Source: Variovorax fucosicus (lineage in GTDB: Bacteria; Pseudomonadota; Gammaproteobacteria; Burkholderiales; Burkholderiaceae_C). Taken from it: a DNA stretch of 64,000 nucleotides. Both the position numbers and the translations under genes were made by a program. Below are positions 61,087-64,000 of this stretch, in pieces. The first letter of the stretch is position 1, and each line of letters begins with the position of its first letter. The notes beneath the pieces are model-generated. The model saw only the letters and a program-made list of their open reading frames with translations. It did not search any database and had not been told where the DNA came from. The DNA lies in contig NZ_JASZYU010000002.1 of assembly GCF_030316825.1 (NCBI RefSeq), positions 124,001-188,000 on the forward strand. Direction: 5' to 3'.

Positions 61087-62410
61087 CCGGCAGGCCGAGC
61101 GCCCGGTAGACCGCCGCGTTCTGCCGGCGCAAGCGCAGGGATTCCGGCTGTCCGTTGAGCTGTTGCTGCAGGATGCCCTGTGCGCCGGCCAGCGCGGTTG
61201 CGGTGCCGCAGCGCACCAGCGCGTCGAGGTACACCTGCTCGAACAGGTCGCGCTGCGCATGGCTGCCGCCGATCTCGATCAGGCGCGGCAGCGCCAGGCC
61301 CAGCCCTTCGATCGCGCCCGCGTGGTCGCCGCGCGCGTGGGCGCGCAGGCCGTGCGCTGCCGGCACGCCCACGTGCTGCCACGCAGCGCGCGTCGAGACG
61401 GGCGCCCGCGGCGCGAAGGCTTCGATGTTGCGCAGCAGCGTGTCGGCCTCGGGCCGACCGGCGCGTGCCAGCCCGTACAGGTACTGCAAGTCCAGGAACG
61501 GCAGCACATGGTCGTCCAGCCGCTGCACAAGATGGTCGGCCAGGTCCTGCCAGCGCTCGCCCACGTCGATGCCCGCCAGTTCGAAGCGCGCGAGCAGCGA
61601 GGCCGCGCCGATCTGGTCTTGCGAGTACGCCTTGACCACGCCCCATACCTCGTCGTCGTAGACCGCAAGCGCCTCGGCATCGCGGCCCAGGTCGATCAGG
61701 AACAGCGCCACATGCCACCAGTTGTGCGTGACCATGAAGGAGTTGAGATCCGTCCAGGTGTCGCTCACGCCCTGCATGAAGGCCAACCCTTCGCCGAGAC
61801 GCCCTTCGGTCAGCATGACGTGCGCGAGCCCATGGTGAGCCCACGGTTCCTTGCGGCACATGGCGATAGCCCGGCGCGCACTCGTCTCGGCCTCGCGCAT
61901 CAGATGACACTGCTCATAGCCGAACGCGGCCATGCCATGCACATACGGCACATCGGCCGCGGCCGGCAGCACCGCCAGTGCCAGGCGCAACATGCCGGGG
62001 CAGTCGCCGGTGTTGAAGCAGTGGTACTGCCCGAGCTTGAGCGACGCCAGGTCGCGTGGAAACTCGCGCGCCTGTTCCTGGTGCAGGCGGATCGCCTGCG
62101 CGATATCGCCGGCCACCCAGGCCGCCACTGCTGCGATAAAGCGGCGCTCGCGCGGCGTGGCGCGTGCCGCGCCCGACTGCGCGCGCGCAATGAAGGGGCG
62201 CGCATTGGCCACCGCATCGCGCGATTCGGCGAACATGTGCAAGGCGGCGCAGTACGCCTGGACGATCGGGCTGGTGTCCTGTGCGGCCGACAGCACATTG
62301 GCCGCGCGCGCCTCGCAGGCGATGAAGCCCATCACGAAATCGTCGAGCAGCCGCACGCTGGCGGCATCGCCCACGCTGACCGGGTTGCCGAGGCTGTCTG
62401 TGTGCATCAC
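61058..62410 (-). CDS. TPR-repeat protein of the TTC38 type
   Basis: 450 residues (ATG 62410 or the next codon 62407). Helical repeats across the length; family-type segments are RERRFIAAVAAWVAGDIAQAIRLHQEQAREFPRDLASLKLGQYHCFNTGD, EPWAHHGLAHVMLTEGRLGEGLAFM and HNWWHVALFLIDLGRDAEALAVYDDEVWG. Bacterial TTC38-like proteins have no assigned activity. The last ~10 residues (TSGTPAPA) come from the antisense of the relic at 61000-61086, so the original C-terminus may have been altered. Confidence 0.88.
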   Translation of the reverse strand: MMHTDSLGNPVSVGDAASVRLLDDFVMGFIACEARAANVLSAAQDTSPIVQAYCAALHMFAESRDAVANARPFIARAQSGAARATPRERRFIAAVAAWVAGDIAQAIRLHQEQAREFPRDLASLKLGQYHCFNTGDCPGMLRLALAVLPAAADVPYVHGMAAFGYEQCHLMREAETSARRAIAMCRKEPWAHHGLAHVMLTEGRLGEGLAFMQGVSDTWTDLNSFMVTHNWWHVALFLIDLGRDAEALAVYDDEVWGVVKAYSQDQIGAASLLARFELAGIDVGERWQDLADHLVQRLDDHVLPFLDLQYLYGLARAGRPEADTLLRNIEAFAPRAPVSTRAAWQHVGVPAAHGLRAHARGDHAGAIEGLGLALPRLIEIGGSHAQRDLFEQVYLDALVRCGTATALAGAQGILQQQLNGQPESLRLRRQNAAVYRALGLPATSGTPAPA

Positions 62411-62436
62411 CTCATTTTGCCGTCGCCGGGCGCCGC

Positions 62437-62835
62437 TCAGACGCCCGCTTGCTGGTGCCGGTATTCCTGTGTGAGGCCACCGTAGCCGTAGGCTGCCGCG
62501 CGCGCATCGATCACATGCACGTAGCTCACTTCGTGCAGGTTCGGCAGGAGCCTTGCGAAGGCGGCGTGCACCTCGCGCAGGTAGCGTGCCTTCTCGGCCT
62601 TGGTGTTGGTTTCGTCGGTCACGCTGATGTCGAGATGGAACGCGTTCCGGCCCAGCTCGGCCAGCGACACGCCACCGATGAACCAGCTTTCGGCCGGGAT
62701 GAACTGCACGGTGGTAGCGATCACCGGCAACTGCTTGCCGAGCACGGACTGGGTGAGCTCGGCCACGGCGTCCACGGCGCGCTTGGCGAGCGCCGCATCG
62801 GGTTGGCCGGACAGGTGGATGACGGTATGGGGCAT
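62437..62835 (-). CDS. Tautomerase family protein (4-oxalocrotonate tautomerase-like)
   Basis: 132 residues. Begins MPHTVIHLSG, giving the N-terminal Pro that is the catalytic base in tautomerases after Met removal. The two-part pattern (AVAELTQSVLGKQLPVIATTVQFIPAESWFIGG and ARYLREVHAAFARLL...VSYVHVIDARAAAYGYGG) shows a fused double-unit form. Substrate unknown. It faces away from the LysR gene at 62946 with 110 bases between, so that regulator probably controls it. Confidence 0.9.
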   Translation of the reverse strand: MPHTVIHLSGQPDAALAKRAVDAVAELTQSVLGKQLPVIATTVQFIPAESWFIGGVSLAELGRNAFHLDISVTDETNTKAEKARYLREVHAAFARLLPNLHEVSYVHVIDARAAAYGYGGLTQEYRHQQAGV

Positions 62836-62916
62836 GGCGGTTCTCCTATGAAAGGTGATGGAATGCCCTCATTGTGGGAATCGGCTTGCCATTTGAAAAG
62901 CGGGAAGAGATGATGC

Positions 62917-62941
62917 TATCTATCGGGTAATCAGATGGATA
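62917..62941. promoter_or_regulatory. Inverted repeat between tautomerase and LysR genes, candidate LysR site
   Basis: TATCTATC (62917-62924) and GATGGATA (62934-62941) are inverted repeats with one mismatch and 9 bases between, ending 5 bases before the LysR ATG. Size and position fit autoregulation by a LysR protein. Confidence 0.5.
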
Positions 62942-62945
62942 GAAC

Positions 62946-63812
62946 ATGCAGCATTTCGATCTCGACCAGCTCGCAACCTTCGTCGCCGTTGTGGAGGCTG
63001 GCAGCCTCACGGCGGGTGCCCCGCGCGTGTTTCTGTCGCAGTCGGCGGTCAGCGAGCAGGTGCGAAAGCTGGAGGAGCGGGCCGGGCTGCCGCTGCTGTT
63101 GCGCGCCAAGGCGGGCGTGTCGACCACGGCGGCCGGTGACAGGCTGTTGGCCCACGCACGCCGCCTGTTGGCGCTCAGCGAGGAGGCCTACCGCGATCTG
63201 CATGGCGTGACGCTGCAGGGCGAGTTGCGGCTGGCGGTGACCGACTACTTTCGCCCGCTGGAGTTGACGCGGTTGCTCGCACGGCTCGGTGAGCAGCATC
63301 CGCAGGTGCGGCTCAACGTGTCGGTGCTCAAGAGCGGCGCAATCGAGGCCGGTTATGCACGCGGCGCGTTCGATGTCGGTCTGTCGATGCGACTGGCCCA
63401 TGCCGGGGCCGGCACGCTGGAGCGCGGCAGCCGGGTGCTGCGACGCGAGAGCTTGCAGTGGATGGCGGCGCCCGGAGTGCGGCCGGCACGTGGCGAACCA
63501 TTGCGGCTGCTCGCGCTGCCCGATACCTGCTCGCTGCACCAGTTCACCGTCGGTCTGCTGGTGCGCCGCAAGGTGGCATTCAGCGTGGTGCATATTGCTT
63601 CCGGCGTGGCGGGCCTGCAGTCGGCGCTGGCCGCGGGCCTGGGTGTGGCGTGCCTCAATGAATCGTCGCTGGCACCGGGGGTGGTGCGGCTGGCGGAGCC
63701 GCACGGCCTGCCAGCGCTGCCGCGTGCGAACTTCCATGTGCTGCCGGAACGGCCGGGCGAGGACGCTTTCGTCACCCGGGCGCGCGCACTGCTGGCGGCG
63801 CAATTTGCATGA
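62946..63812 (+). CDS. LysR family transcriptional regulator
   Basis: 288 residues. Winged helix FDLDQLATFVAVVEAGSLTAGAPRVFLSQSAVSEQVRKLEERAGLPLLLRAKAGVSTTAAGDRLLAHARRLL, then an effector domain (GELRLAVTDYFRPLELTRLLARLGEQHPQVRLNVSV). Expected to control the divergent tautomerase gene and itself. No clue to the inducer. Confidence 0.95.
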   Translation: MQHFDLDQLATFVAVVEAGSLTAGAPRVFLSQSAVSEQVRKLEERAGLPLLLRAKAGVSTTAAGDRLLAHARRLLALSEEAYRDLHGVTLQGELRLAVTDYFRPLELTRLLARLGEQHPQVRLNVSVLKSGAIEAGYARGAFDVGLSMRLAHAGAGTLERGSRVLRRESLQWMAAPGVRPARGEPLRLLALPDTCSLHQFTVGLLVRRKVAFSVVHIASGVAGLQSALAAGLGVACLNESSLAPGVVRLAEPHGLPALPRANFHVLPERPGEDAFVTRARALLAAQFA

Positions 63813-63845
63813 GGGCGCGGCGCGGGTGCCGCGTCGTCGGCGGCG

Positions 63846-64000
63846 TCAGGCGTGTGCGCCCGAAGACAGCCGCCGCAGCATGGCGAGTTGCCGGACTTCT
63901 TCTGCGTCCCTGAGGCTCTTGGCCGCGCGCGCGGCGGCGTAGGCGACGTACAGGTTTTCGACGGCCCGGGCCCAACTGCTCGCGGCCGTCTGCAAGTCGG
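63846..64000 (-). CDS. C-terminus of an unidentified protein, cut by the window end
   Basis: An open minus-strand frame enters from the right edge and ends at TGA 63846-63848. The visible 50 residues include WARAVENLYVAYAAARAAKSLRDAEE and VRQLAMLRRLSSGAHA, rich in alanine and clearly helical and amphipathic. The regular residue pattern and codon use resemble a real gene, but no family can be named from this piece. Confidence 0.55.
   Translation of the reverse strand, partial: DLQTAASSWARAVENLYVAYAAARAAKSLRDAEEVRQLAMLRRLSSGAHA

Noticed and set aside
63772..63975. 67-codon minus-strand frame near the right edge
   Set aside because: Arg/Pro/Ala-rich shadow; another minus-strand frame (ending at 63846) has gene-like composition and was preferred.

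Overview
The window is GC-rich, densely packed DNA from a betaproteobacterial chromosome, most likely the family Comamonadaceae and probably Variovorax or a close relative. This rests on four things: the caa3-type cytochrome oxidase block with its small assembly ORF, DUF2970 and twin-transmembrane genes; three Bug-type solute receptors; an rpoH gene preceded by a CIRCE element; and intergenic hairpin repeats of a kind I associate with this family. The assignment comes from reading alone, without any database search. There are about 70 protein genes, no rRNA, tRNA or CRISPR that I can see, no insertion sequence, and no gene-free stretch longer than 300 bases.

Layout. 1-3.6 kb: a truncated M19 dipeptidase, an M23 peptidase, a soluble histidine kinase and an Lrp regulator. 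3.7-10.7 kb: an accessory metabolic cluster with a MetC-like C-S lyase, two Bug receptors, a flavin monooxygenase, a paired CMD/AhpD-like set and an opine-dehydrogenase-like enzyme. 10.7-18.5 kb: RluE, AraC/SDR, NmrA-like/GlxA-like, a Fic protein with a palindromic upstream site, a hydroxyisourate hydrolase and glnS. 18.7-24.6 kb: a YY-rich exported protein, a Dps-like ferritin, then a tightly overlapping minus-strand operon (small membrane proteins, secreted hydrolase, sterol-desaturase-family enzyme, LytS-like kinase, LytTR regulator). 24.8-32.4 kb: an RND efflux pair, a 187-base hairpin element and kefC-kefF. 32.4-37.9 kb: orphan ParA, MaoC, LysR, trmL, ComF, BioC-like and DUF2244. 37.9-47.3 kb: the cytochrome c oxidase locus ctaC-ctaD-small ORF-ctaG-DUF2970-ctaE-(twin TM)-surf1-Sco-like-ctaA-ctaB-sco. 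47.3-52.4 kb: an AlkD-like protein, a third Bug receptor, rpoH with CIRCE, FHA, DUF962 and ftsY. 52.4-59.5 kb: two M16 peptidases, rsmD, coaD, pxpBCA and an RRM RNA-binding protein with a hairpin over its ribosome binding site. 59.5-64 kb: an alpha/beta hydrolase, a histidine phosphatase, a gene relic, a TPR protein, a tautomerase, LysR and a truncated gene at the edge.

Most core genes look ordinary. The parts that deserve a second look are: (i) the 3.7-10.7 kb catabolic cluster, a gene combination I do not recognise as a described pathway; (ii) two inverted copies of a roughly 92-base hairpin repeat with compensatory base changes, one of which encodes the C-terminal tail of heme A synthase; (iii) a hairpin that buries the Shine-Dalgarno sequence of the RRM gene; (iv) a perfect CIRCE operator in front of rpoH; and (v) the large hairpin between the RND pump and kefC.
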